The position numbers and the translations under genes were made by a program. The notes beneath the pieces were generated by a model. That model had not been told where the DNA came from. It saw only the letters and a program-made list of their open reading frames with translations, and did not search any database. From an uncultured Pelagibacteraceae bacterium (GTDB lineage Bacteria > Pseudomonadota > Alphaproteobacteria > Pelagibacterales > Pelagibacteraceae): DNA of 64,000 nucleotides. The first letter of the stretch is position 1, and the number at the start of each line of letters is the position of its first letter. Location of the stretch: the NCBI GenBank assembly GCA_902538255.1, contig CACBEJ010000001.1:124001-188000 (forward strand), written 5' to 3'. Shown here in pieces: positions 36,589 through 45,110 of this stretch.

Positions 36589-37242
36589 TTAAGCCTTTTT
36601 GGTAATAACAGGTTTTTTTCTATTTGGGTAGCAAGTAGTACATATTTTGCAAGTTAAACCATAACAATCTCTTGCTTTACAATATTCTCTTCCATAAAAA
36701 ATTATTTGCAAATGCAGTTTAGACCAGGTCTTCTTAGGAAATATTCTTTTTAAATCCTTTTCAGTTTGAACTACATTTTTTCCATTTGTTAATCCCCATC
36801 GTTGTGCAAGTCTATGAATATGAGTATCAACAGCAAAAGCTGGATATCCAAAACCTTGGGACATTACTACACTTGCTGTTTTGTGCCCTACACCAGGTAG
36901 TTTTTCAAGTTCCTCAAAGGTTCTAGGTACTTTACCCTTATGTTTTTTTAACACTTGCTTTGACATTAAGTAAATACTTTTTGCTTTAACTCTAAAAATA
37001 CCAATTTTTCTGATTAATTTTTCAATTTTCTTTCTTCCTAATTTTACAAAATGTTCAGGCTTATAGTATTTTGGATAGATATCTTTTGTTACATTATTAA
37101 CGTTAACATCAGTACATTGTGCAGAAAGTAGTACAGAAATTAAAAGTGTGAAAGTATTTTTACTTTTTAGAGGAACAGGAGCTTTAGGATAAATTTTATT
37201 TAAAGTTTTAATGATTGCTTTTGCTTTTTCTCTTTCATCCAT
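36589..37242 (-). CDS. nth: endonuclease III Nth
   Basis: Nth removes oxidised pyrimidines and cuts the resulting abasic site. The 217-residue protein has the helix-hairpin-helix LEKLPGVGHKTASVVM (catalytic lysine near residue 120) and FAVDTHIHRLAQRWGLT with the catalytic aspartate near 138. The C-terminal iron-sulfur region has five cysteines (YCKARDCYGLTCKICTTC), with spacing unlike the usual C-x6-C-x2-C-x5-C. It overlaps the dapB stop by one base. Confidence 0.95.
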   Translation of the reverse strand: MDEREKAKAIIKTLNKIYPKAPVPLKSKNTFTLLISVLLSAQCTDVNVNNVTKDIYPKYYKPEHFVKLGRKKIEKLIRKIGIFRVKAKSIYLMSKQVLKKHKGKVPRTFEELEKLPGVGHKTASVVMSQGFGYPAFAVDTHIHRLAQRWGLTNGKNVVQTEKDLKRIFPKKTWSKLHLQIIFYGREYCKARDCYGLTCKICTTCYPNRKKPVITKKA

Positions 37243-38018
37243 TATGAAAAGTTAAGCAAATCTCTCATAGAATATAAACCTGGTTTTTTTTTTATCAACC
37301 ACTTAGAGGCTGTTAAAGCTCCGTCCGAGTATAGCGATCTATCAAAAGCCTCATGATTTAATGTAATTATTTCCTTTCCGCTTGAAAATTTGACCTCATG
37401 TTCACCAATTATTTCACCTTTTCTAATTGAATTAAAATTAATTTTTTTTCCATAAGGAAAAGATTTTTTGTTTAGGAATTTTTTACCAATTAAATTATAT
37501 AAATTTTTATTTTTTCCATCTGCAATTCCTTTACCAAGCATTAACGCAGTACCAGATGGGTAGTCCTTCTTATGCTTGTGGTGTACTTCAAAAATTTTAC
37601 TTAAATATTGATCATTCAGAGATTTTGAGGCAATCTCGGTTAAATACATTAATAAATTTACTCCTAAGCTCATATTACCTGCTTTTAGAATAGGAATCTT
37701 TTTTGAATATTTTTTAATTCGATTTTCTTGGCTCCTGGTAAATCCTGTAGTACCAATTACTACTTTTTTTCTAAGTTTTGATGCTATTTTGAGAATTTCA
37801 AGAGTAGAATTGGGAACTGTGAAGTCAATAATTACATCTGTTTTTTTAAAAGCTTTGTCAGAATTTAATTCAGGTTTAACTCCATTAAATTTTTTATTTA
37901 TTAATCTATTTTCTGTAAGTGCGACTAATTTAAAATTTTTATTTTTCCTTGAAGACTTAATTAATTGTTGGCCCATCCTACCCATGCAACCAGAAATCGC
38001 TAAATTAATTTTTTTCAT
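37242..38018 (-). CDS. dapB: 4-hydroxy-tetrahydrodipicolinate reductase DapB
   Basis: DapB makes tetrahydrodipicolinate for lysine and diaminopimelate. The 258-residue protein shows the nucleotide loop ISGCMGRMGQQLI at residue 8, VVIGTTGFTRSQ near 95 and the catalytic signature FEVHHKHKKDYPSGTAL near 145. Length is normal. It lies between dnaJ and nth on the minus strand. Confidence 0.97.
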   Translation of the reverse strand: MKKINLAISGCMGRMGQQLIKSSRKNKNFKLVALTENRLINKKFNGVKPELNSDKAFKKTDVIIDFTVPNSTLEILKIASKLRKKVVIGTTGFTRSQENRIKKYSKKIPILKAGNMSLGVNLLMYLTEIASKSLNDQYLSKIFEVHHKHKKDYPSGTALMLGKGIADGKNKNLYNLIGKKFLNKKSFPYGKKINFNSIRKGEIIGEHEVKFSSGKEIITLNHEAFDRSLYSDGALTASKWLIKKKPGLYSMRDLLNFS

Positions 38019-38054
38019 TTAGCCAATATTAACCTTTTTTAGAAGATTAGTCTT

Positions 38055-39185
38055 TTAGTTTTTCCAGAAATCTTTTGCTTTTTGAAAAAATTTTTTAATA
38101 CTTGGATTTGATTTATCGTTTTCAATTTCTCTAAATTGCTCTAATAATTCTTTTTGTTTTTTATTTAAATATACAGGTACCTCAGTTTTAACTTGAACAT
38201 ATAAATCCCCGAAATCGCCTCTTCTCATAAATGGCATACCTTTACCTTTTAATCTAAATTGTTTACCATTTTGAGTTCCATCAGGAATTTTAATTTTAGC
38301 TTTTCCCCCATCAATAGTTGGAATTTCTATTGTTGTTCCTAATGCTGCGTCTGCAAGAGATAGTGGAAATTCAAAAAACAAATTTTCATCGGATCTTTTA
38401 AATAAGTTATGAGAATTTACATTAATAAATAGATAAAGATCACCTGTTGCTCCACCTCTTGTTCCAGCTTCACCTTTTCCTGCAAGCCTTATTCTAGTTC
38501 CATCATCGACACCTTTCGGAATGGTTACAGATATTTTCTTTGAGGCTTGTTTTTTACCCTGGCCATTACAATCGTTACAAGGATTGGTTATTTCCTCACC
38601 ATTTCCATTACATTGAGGACAAGTTTGTTGAACAGTAAAAAAGCCTTGGTTTGACCTTATTCTACCATTACCACCGCAATATGAGCATCTGTCAGGAGAA
38701 TAGCCTGGTTTAGATCCATTTCCTCTGCATGTACCACACTGTTCTGTTGTTGAAAATTTAATATCTTGTTTCTTTCCATGGTAAGCTTCTTCCAATGAAA
38801 TAGATAAATCATATCTTAGGTCAGAACCTCTATTATTTGATTTTCTGCTTCTTGACCTTCCACCTCCACCAAAATCTCCAAAGAAATCTTCAAAAATATC
38901 TGAAAAGTCTGCCCCACTAAAACCACCAAAACCTCCACCTGGTCTACCACCACCATTTTCAAAAGCTGCATGACCAAAGTTATCGTAGTTTTGTTTTTTC
39001 TCTTTGTCTGAAAGTATTCCGTAGGCTTCACTAGCTTCCTTAAATTTTTCCTCAGCCTTGGCATCTCCTGGATTTTTATCAGGGTGATATTTAACAGCTA
39101 ATTTTCTATACGCGGATTTTAATTCGTCAGGGCTTGCGCTTTTATTAACGCCTAGGACATCATAATAGTCTCTTTTAGCCATCAA
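38055..39185 (-). CDS. dnaJ: chaperone protein DnaJ
   Basis: DnaJ hands clients to DnaK and stimulates its ATPase. The 376-residue type I protein has the J domain with the HPD motif (KYHPDKNPG near residue 34), the glycine/phenylalanine region near 75-115, four zinc-binding CxxCxGxG repeats ([32 protein letters not shown]) and the C-terminal substrate domains. The start is probably the second methionine, [12 protein letters not shown], one codon in. It is 26 bases after dnaK. Confidence 0.98.
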   Translation of the reverse strand: MMAKRDYYDVLGVNKSASPDELKSAYRKLAVKYHPDKNPGDAKAEEKFKEASEAYGILSDKEKKQNYDNFGHAAFENGGGRPGGGFGGFSGADFSDIFEDFFGDFGGGGRSRSRKSNNRGSDLRYDLSISLEEAYHGKKQDIKFSTTEQCGTCRGNGSKPGYSPDRCSYCGGNGRIRSNQGFFTVQQTCPQCNGNGEEITNPCNDCNGQGKKQASKKISVTIPKGVDDGTRIRLAGKGEAGTRGGATGDLYLFINVNSHNLFKRSDENLFFEFPLSLADAALGTTIEIPTIDGGKAKIKIPDGTQNGKQFRLKGKGMPFMRRGDFGDLYVQVKTEVPVYLNKKQKELLEQFREIENDKSNPSIKKFFQKAKDFWKN

Positions 39186-39211
39186 ATTACCCCAGACAAT
39201 TAGATGTCAGT

Positions 39212-41137
39212 TTAAGCGCTTTTTTCTTTATTTTCGTCTTTTACTTCTTCGAAATCAGCATCGACAACATTCTCGTCTTTTTTGCCTGCATCATCTCCAC
39301 CATCATCTTTACCAGACTCTGGTTTTGCAGTTTGTTGTGATTTATAGATTGCTTCTCCAAGTTTCATTGAAGCTTGAACTAAAGCTTCAGTTTTTTTCTT
39401 GATATCTTCAATATCTTCACCTTTTAAAGCCTCTTTTACAGCGCCTGATGCATCTTCAATTGCTTTTTTCTCTGCATCTGAAATTTTTGATCCATGTTCT
39501 TTTAAATTCTTTTCAGTAGAGTGAATTAAAGTATCAGCTTGATTTCTAACATCAACTGACTCTCTTTTCTTTTTATCAGCTTCTTTATTAGCTTCTGCAT
39601 CTTTTACCATTTTCTCAATTTCCTCATCACTTAAACCACCAGAGGCTTGGATTTGAATTTTTTGTTCTTTACCAGTTCCTTTGTCTTTAGCTGAAACATT
39701 TACGATACCATTAGCATCAATATCAAAAGTTACTTCAATTTGAGGCACTCCTCTTGGTGCTGGCGCAATACCCACTAATTCAAAATTGCCTAAGGCTTTA
39801 TTATCAGCTGCCATTTCTCTTTCACCTTGTAGAACTCTAATAGATACAGCTGGCTGATTGTCCTCAGCAGTAGAAAATACCTGACTTTTTTTAGTTGGTA
39901 TTGTTGTATTTTTATCAATTAGTTTTGTAGAGACACCCCCAAGTGTTTCGATTCCAAGCGATAAAGGAGTTACATCTAATAGAAGTACATCTTTAACATC
40001 GCCTTGTAAAACACCTGCTTGAATAGCAGCACCCATTGCAACTACTTCATCAGGGTTTACACTTTTGTTAGGATCTTTTCCAAAGAAGTTTTTTACTTCT
40101 TCTAAAACTTTTGGCATTCTAGTCATACCACCAACCATTACTACTTCATCGATTTCACTAGCAGTAATTCCTGCATCTTTTAAAGCAGTTTTACATGGTG
40201 GCATTGTTTTAGAAATCAAATCCTCAACCAAAGCCTCAAGTTTAGCTCTAGTCATTTTTAAATTAATATGTTTTGGACCAGTTTTATCAGCTGTAATGAA
40301 AGGCAAATTTATATCGGTTTGTTCAGCAGACGATAATTCTATTTTTGCCTTTTCTGCAGCTTCTTTTAATCTTTGTAGTGCAAGTTTATCTGATTTCAAA
40401 TCAATGCCATTATCTTTCTTAAATTCAGAAACTAAGTAATCAACAACAGCATTATCAAAATCTTCACCACCTAAAAAAGTATCACCATTAGTTGATTTAA
40501 CTTCAAAAACACCATCACCTAATTCCAAGATAGAAACATCGAATGTTCCACCACCTAAATCGTAAACAGCAATTTTTTTGTTTTGTTTTTTATCTAAACC
40601 ATATGCAAGTGATGCAGCAGTTGGCTCATTAATAATTCTTAAAACTTCTAGCCCAGCGATTTTTCCCGCATCTTTTGTTGCTTGTCTTTGGGCATCATTA
40701 AAATATGCTGGTACTGTAATAACAGCTTTTGTTACGGCTTGACCTAAATATTTTTCAGCTGTCTCTTTCATTTTTTGTAAAATAAATGCAGATATTTGTG
40801 AGGGAGAATATTTTTCGCCTTTAGCCTCAATCCAAGCATCACCTTTTTCTGAATTGACTATTTTAAAAGGTGCGGCTTCCACATCTTTTTTTACTGTTGG
40901 ATCATCAAAATTTCTTCCAATTAATCTTTTTACCGCAAAAATAGTGTTTTCAGGATTAGTAACAGCTTGTCTTTTTGCTGGTTGTCCAATTAGTTTTTCA
41001 TTTTCATCTGTAAATGCTACAACTGATGGAGTAGTTCTTGCCCCCTCAGCATTTTCTAAAACCTTAGCTTGTGTTCCTTCCATAATAGCAACACATGAAT
41101 TTGTTGTTCCTAAGTCTATTCCAATAATCTTACTCAT
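39212..41137 (-). CDS. dnaK: chaperone protein DnaK (Hsp70)
   Basis: DnaK is the main Hsp70. The 641-residue protein starts [18 protein letters not shown] and has [17 protein letters not shown] near residue 140, [16 protein letters not shown] near 193, [13 protein letters not shown] near 332, then the beta substrate domain and helical lid, ending in an acidic tail. A strong RpoH promoter lies 22 bases upstream. dnaJ follows on the same strand. Confidence 0.99.
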   Translation of the reverse strand: MSKIIGIDLGTTNSCVAIMEGTQAKVLENAEGARTTPSVVAFTDENEKLIGQPAKRQAVTNPENTIFAVKRLIGRNFDDPTVKKDVEAAPFKIVNSEKGDAWIEAKGEKYSPSQISAFILQKMKETAEKYLGQAVTKAVITVPAYFNDAQRQATKDAGKIAGLEVLRIINEPTAASLAYGLDKKQNKKIAVYDLGGGTFDVSILELGDGVFEVKSTNGDTFLGGEDFDNAVVDYLVSEFKKDNGIDLKSDKLALQRLKEAAEKAKIELSSAEQTDINLPFITADKTGPKHINLKMTRAKLEALVEDLISKTMPPCKTALKDAGITASEIDEVVMVGGMTRMPKVLEEVKNFFGKDPNKSVNPDEVVAMGAAIQAGVLQGDVKDVLLLDVTPLSLGIETLGGVSTKLIDKNTTIPTKKSQVFSTAEDNQPAVSIRVLQGEREMAADNKALGNFELVGIAPAPRGVPQIEVTFDIDANGIVNVSAKDKGTGKEQKIQIQASGGLSDEEIEKMVKDAEANKEADKKKRESVDVRNQADTLIHSTEKNLKEHGSKISDAEKKAIEDASGAVKEALKGEDIEDIKKKTEALVQASMKLGEAIYKSQQTAKPESGKDDGGDDAGKKDENVVDADFEEVKDENKEKSA

Positions 41138-41158
41138 AATATTAGTGTCTCTCTCGTC

Positions 41159-41186
41159 ATATAGGGTTTAAATGTGAAACTACAAG
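41159..41186 (-). promoter_or_regulatory. RpoH (sigma-32) heat-shock promoter of dnaK
   Basis: On the minus strand CTTG (41186-41183), a 17-base spacer and CCTATAT (41165-41159) match the alphaproteobacterial RpoH consensus CTTG-N17/18-CYTATNT at every defined base. It stands 21 bases upstream of the dnaK start codon, leaving a leader of about 15 bases. Confidence 0.85.
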
Positions 41187-41198
41187 TTGATCTCATAA

Positions 41199-41852
41199 TT
41201 ATTTATTTTCTGGATTTTCCTTATTTTCCTCAGTTTTTTCCTCTTTTACTGTAACTTTTTTTGATACCCCTACTAATGAGGGTCTAAGTAATCTGTCTTT
41301 TATAGTAAATCCTTTTTGAATTTCCTGGATTATTGTTCCAGGTTCTTTCGTATCATCCTCTATTTCCATCATTGCTTGATGAAAGTTTGGATCTAGTTTT
41401 TTATTAAGACTTTCAATAGGTTTAATATTATTTTTTTCAAAAATAGAAATTAAATCCTTTTTTATTATATCTAAGTGCTCAAGTGTCTTCTTTAATGCTT
41501 CGGTTTCTTTTAACTTATCATCACTCTTTAAGACATGTTTTGATCGATCTAAGTTATCAATTAAATTTAATGCTTCTTTAGCAAAACTATAACCACCATA
41601 TTCAAATGCATCCTCTTTTTCTTTTTCAAATCTTCTTCTTTGATTTTCCATTTCAGCAAAAGTTCTTGCTACTTTATCTTCGAGTTCAGCAATTTTTTCT
41701 TCTGGAGTTGGTTCTTTAATTTCTTCTTTAGGTTCTTGGACTGATTCTTGTTTTTTTTCTTCGGCCAAGTTTTCTTCAGGTTTCTCAGTTTCTATTACTG
41801 TATCCTGGTTTTGATCTTCAGAAGTGATATTTTGGTTTTCCTCTTTTTCCAT
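41199..41852 (-). CDS. grpE: nucleotide exchange factor GrpE
   Basis: GrpE releases ADP from DnaK. The protein has an acidic disordered N-terminus (about 65 residues), a long coiled coil (AELEDKVARTFAEMENQRRR) and the beta-domain with the GrpE signature FHQAMMEIEDDTKEPGTIIQEIQKGF. I start at the ATG read from 41852 (217 residues) to avoid running into rdgB; an upstream start at 41900 would overlap it. It lies directly before dnaK but the dnaK promoter separates them. Confidence 0.95.
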   Translation of the reverse strand: MEKEENQNITSEDQNQDTVIETEKPEENLAEEKKQESVQEPKEEIKEPTPEEKIAELEDKVARTFAEMENQRRRFEKEKEDAFEYGGYSFAKEALNLIDNLDRSKHVLKSDDKLKETEALKKTLEHLDIIKKDLISIFEKNNIKPIESLNKKLDPNFHQAMMEIEDDTKEPGTIIQEIQKGFTIKDRLLRPSLVGVSKKVTVKEEKTEENKENPENK

Positions 41853-41888
41853 AGCCTTTAATATGGTAAGGATTTTTATAATTTCTAG

Positions 41889-42491
41889 ATGTCTAAACAA
41901 AAAATTAATAAATTACTCATTGGCACTAATAACAAAGGTAAATTACGTGAAATCAAGAGTTTGTTACCAAAAAGTATTAAAATTCATTCCACATCTGAAT
42001 TTAATCTCAAGAGCCCAGTTGAAAATGGAGAGACATTTAAACAAAACTCATTAATTAAATCTAAATATTTTTCAAAAAAAACAGGATTAATTTGTTTAGC
42101 AGATGACTCTGGTTTAGAGATAGACTTTTTGGATAAAAATCCAGGAATTTATTCTGCGAGATGGGGAGGAAGGTATGGAGATTTTAGTAAAGCTATAAGA
42201 AAAGTTTATAGAGAGCTAAACAAAAAAGATAAAAATTGGAAAACCAAAAAAATTAAAGCAAGATTTGTTTGTGCACTCTCTATTTCACATTTAAATAGAA
42301 AAATTGCTTGTGTTCTAGGAAAAGTTGAGGGTCATATTTCTCATAAACCAAAAGGAAAAAATGGATTTGGTTATGATCCAATTTTTATTCCCTTAAATAA
42401 AAGAAAAACTTTCGGAGAAATGAAGCCATTTCAAAAATATAGGATGGATCATAGATACAAAGCTTTCAAAAAAATTAAAAAATTTCTATAA
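41889..42491 (+). CDS. rdgB: dITP/XTP pyrophosphatase RdgB (Ham1)
   Basis: RdgB removes deaminated purine nucleotides (dITP, XTP) from the pool. The 200-residue protein has IGTNNKGKLREIKSLL near residue 12, CLADDSGLEIDFL near 70, YSARWGG, and GFGYDPIFIPL near 158, ending MDHRYKAFKKIKKFL. It is divergent from grpE and its end overlaps the convergent LpoA-like gene by 17 bases. Confidence 0.97.
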   Translation: MSKQKINKLLIGTNNKGKLREIKSLLPKSIKIHSTSEFNLKSPVENGETFKQNSLIKSKYFSKKTGLICLADDSGLEIDFLDKNPGIYSARWGGRYGDFSKAIRKVYRELNKKDKNWKTKKIKARFVCALSISHLNRKIACVLGKVEGHISHKPKGKNGFGYDPIFIPLNKRKTFGEMKPFQKYRMDHRYKAFKKIKKFL

Positions 42492-43629
42492 GTTTTTTAT
42501 CTTCAATTTTGTAAAAATTTAATCTGTGATTTATTTTATTATTTTTAATATCAAAAATTCCTATTTTCCCTTTAAATGAATTTTTTTTTTTAAAAATTTT
42601 ATTGAGATTATTTACATCTGAGTTCAGTGATAAATAATAGACTAAGCCAACAAGATCATAACTTAATAAAGACAAATGAGTTGGATCTTCATTAAAAGCA
42701 TTGTAATATTTTATTTTGTAGTTATCAAAATTTTCTTTATTTATTGATGGATAATATAAAGGTTGAATTTCAGTTTCAGTTAACAAACTTTCGTCAAACC
42801 ATTGATTTAATGTAATAAAATATTTATTTTTAGGAAGTACGTCTGTGTACAACAGTGATGTAAAAACACTTTTTAAACTTTCACCAAAATCTGAAATTAT
42901 AATTGCATCAAAATTTAAACCACCCAAGGTGTATCTTTTTTCTAATCTTTTAATTTTTTTTTCTTTGTTCACTTCATTCGAATTTTTAATTCTATTTATT
43001 TCATCTTTTAAATTTTGTTTTCTAATTTTATAATTTGTAATTTCTTCTATTTGTTTTGTTAGTTTTGTTGGTTCTGTATTATACTCATAATCTTTATAAA
43101 TTTTTATTTTTGAATATTTCATCCCTTGTTTAATCTCAAATTCATAATCTCGAATTGGCGTTAAAAAAACAGTTTTTTTGATTTTATTGATTTCTAAAAA
43201 TTTTTTTATTGTATTAAATTGAGAAGTAGAATTAATTCCTGCAGAAATTACATTTTTTGGAAGATCTAAATTTTTATTTGTTAAAGATAAAAATGTTAAA
43301 TTTTTCATCTCATCTAAATAAGATAAACTTTCATGGAATACAGGACCAATAACAATTTTGATCCCCATTTCACTTAATTCAAATGCTGATTTTAAAGTTT
43401 GATTTGCTTTTGAAGCGGTATCTTTTGGATAAATCTCAATTGAATTATTATTAATATCTTTGATTGCTAAACTTACTGCTTTAATAATCGATTCTCCAAT
43501 CTGTTTGTTATTGCCTGTCATGGGAACTAATAAACCTATTTTAATTTTTTCTTGTGCATTAACAGATTGAAAAAAAAGAAAGTATAAACTTAAAAAAATA
43601 AAATAAATTATTTTAATTAATTTGATCAT
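42475..43629 (-). CDS. LpoA-like periplasmic-binding-fold protein (penicillin-binding protein activator family)
   Basis: The 384-residue protein has a signal peptide (hydrophobic 5-22, cut near VNA-QE) and then a type I periplasmic-binding fold: KIKIGLLVPMTGNNKQIGESI, LSEMGIKIVIGPVF, FDAIIISDFGESL, SLLSYDLVGLVYYLSL. It is next to rsmI, as lpoA is in many proteobacteria, and the mature part matches the C-terminal half of LpoA, which activates PBP1A. A lysine-rich helical insertion lies near 195-230. A transporter substrate-binding role is possible, but there is no transporter gene nearby. Confidence 0.75.
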   Translation of the reverse strand: MIKLIKIIYFIFLSLYFLFFQSVNAQEKIKIGLLVPMTGNNKQIGESIIKAVSLAIKDINNNSIEIYPKDTASKANQTLKSAFELSEMGIKIVIGPVFHESLSYLDEMKNLTFLSLTNKNLDLPKNVISAGINSTSQFNTIKKFLEINKIKKTVFLTPIRDYEFEIKQGMKYSKIKIYKDYEYNTEPTKLTKQIEEITNYKIRKQNLKDEINRIKNSNEVNKEKKIKRLEKRYTLGGLNFDAIIISDFGESLKSVFTSLLYTDVLPKNKYFITLNQWFDESLLTETEIQPLYYPSINKENFDNYKIKYYNAFNEDPTHLSLLSYDLVGLVYYLSLNSDVNNLNKIFKKKNSFKGKIGIFDIKNNKINHRLNFYKIEDKKLIEIF

Positions 43630-43663
43630 TTTAATGTTAGTATAATATTTTTTAAGCTAAATT

Positions 43664-44527
43664 ATGATTATAAAGCCACAATTTAAATTAAAAGAATACA
43701 AAAATGGTCTTTATTTAGTGTCAACTCCTTTAGGAAATCTAAAAGATATAACTTATAGAGCAACTGAAGTTTTAGAGAAATCTGATTACATCATGTGTGA
43801 AGACACCAGGGTTTCAAAAATTCTTTTGGATAAATATCAAATAAAATCAAATTTGATTTCAAATCATAAATTTAATGAAAAAAAAAATGTTTTAAAAATT
43901 GTTGATTATCTTAAATCTGGAAAAATAATTTCATTAATATCTGATGCTGGTACACCTAGTATTTCTGATCCAGGCTCAATATTGGTTAATGAGTGTATTA
44001 AAAATGAGATAAGGATCTTTCCTATACCGGGGCCTTCAGCAGTTACTACAGCTATTTCAATTAGTGGATTTTCTGATAAATTTTTATTTTATGGTTTTTT
44101 ACCCGACAAAAAAAAACTTTTATCCAATGAATTAAAAAAACTTTCTGGAATTGAAAATTCTTTAGTTTTCTTTATTTCTCCTAAAAAAATTAACAAAATA
44201 ATTCCAGAAATTAAAAAAAATTTTAAAGGAAGAAATATAGTTTTTTGTCGAGAAATCACAAAAATATTTGAGGAATTTATTCGTAAAAAAGTAGATGAAT
44301 TAGAGCTATTTAAAAAAGAACCAAAAGGTGAGCTTACTGTTGTAATTTCTGAAAAAAAAATGAGCAAAAAAATATCTCAAAAATTGAGTGAATCAGATAT
44401 GAATACAATAAAGAAAATGATTAACAAATTGTCCATTAGAGAAATTACAGAAATTTTAAGTCAAAATTCGACTCTATCTAAGAAAGAAATATACAATTAT
44501 TGTCTAAAATTAAAAAATGAAAAATAA
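43664..44527 (+). CDS. rsmI: 16S rRNA (cytidine-1402-2'-O) methyltransferase RsmI
   Basis: RsmI methylates the ribose of C1402 in 16S rRNA. The 287-residue tetrapyrrole-methylase-fold protein has YLVSTPLGNLKDITYRA near residue 17, CEDTRVSKILLDKY near 45, ISLISDAGTPSISDPG near 88 and FPIPGPSAVTTAISISG near 122. The gene is divergent from the LpoA-like gene with a 34-base gap holding a TATAAT at 43641-43646. It overlaps the BON gene by 11 bases. Confidence 0.97.
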   Translation: MIIKPQFKLKEYKNGLYLVSTPLGNLKDITYRATEVLEKSDYIMCEDTRVSKILLDKYQIKSNLISNHKFNEKKNVLKIVDYLKSGKIISLISDAGTPSISDPGSILVNECIKNEIRIFPIPGPSAVTTAISISGFSDKFLFYGFLPDKKKLLSNELKKLSGIENSLVFFISPKKINKIIPEIKKNFKGRNIVFCREITKIFEEFIRKKVDELELFKKEPKGELTVVISEKKMSKKISQKLSESDMNTIKKMINKLSIREITEILSQNSTLSKKEIYNYCLKLKNEK

Positions 44528-45110
44528 ATTTTTAATATTTATCTTTTTAGCTTTTTTTTTAAGTGGTTGTGCAGGTGTTGCTTCTAAGGGTCTTTTTGGT
44601 ACTGGTGTTTCAGTTGCTCTAGACCCAAGAACAGTTGGAACTCAAATAGATGATTCCATAATGCAAAAAACTATAAGTGCAAAAATTCTATCTCTTGATA
44701 AAAAATTTCTTCTTTCAGTAAAAACAAAGGTTTTGGATGGTAGAATTTTTATAACTGGAAAAGTAGATACTCCAGAGGAGAAATTGTTGATTACAAAATT
44801 AGCGTGGGAAACAAAAGGAGCAAGATCAGTAAAAAATGACACCAAAATTAAAGAGGAATTTAATTTTAAGCAATCTGCAAAAGATATTTTGATAACATCT
44901 CAACTTCGAACAGCTATTATTGTAAATAAAAACATTAAAGCAACTAATTACCAAATAGACACTTACAAGAAAAAAATTTATATTTATGGAATTGCTTTGA
45001 CATCTGAGGAAAAAGATTTGGTAATAAGTGAAGCTCAAGAAATATTAGATGTTGAAGATGTAATCGCAAGTATTATGCTCGTTGAAGATTTAAGAATTCA
45101 AAGAGAATAG
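44517..45110 (+). CDS. BON-domain outer-membrane lipoprotein (DolP/YraP-like)
   Basis: The 197-residue protein has a lipoprotein signal (FLAFFLSGC, cysteine near residue 18) followed by two BON domains (about 47-115 and 122-195), each with the IFITGKV / IYIYGIA-type strand. DolP (YraP) binds anionic lipid near the division site and supports outer-membrane integrity. The order LpoA-like, rsmI, BON is that of the Escherichia coli lpoA-yraL-yraN-yraP cluster, but yraN is missing here. Confidence 0.88.
   Translation: MKNKFLIFIFLAFFLSGCAGVASKGLFGTGVSVALDPRTVGTQIDDSIMQKTISAKILSLDKKFLLSVKTKVLDGRIFITGKVDTPEEKLLITKLAWETKGARSVKNDTKIKEEFNFKQSAKDILITSQLRTAIIVNKNIKATNYQIDTYKKKIYIYGIALTSEEKDLVISEAQEILDVEDVIASIMLVEDLRIQRE

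Noticed and set aside
40065-40439. 124-codon open frame opposite dnaK
   Set aside because: It lies wholly inside dnaK on the other strand and its product resembles no family; it follows from the codon pattern of the real gene.
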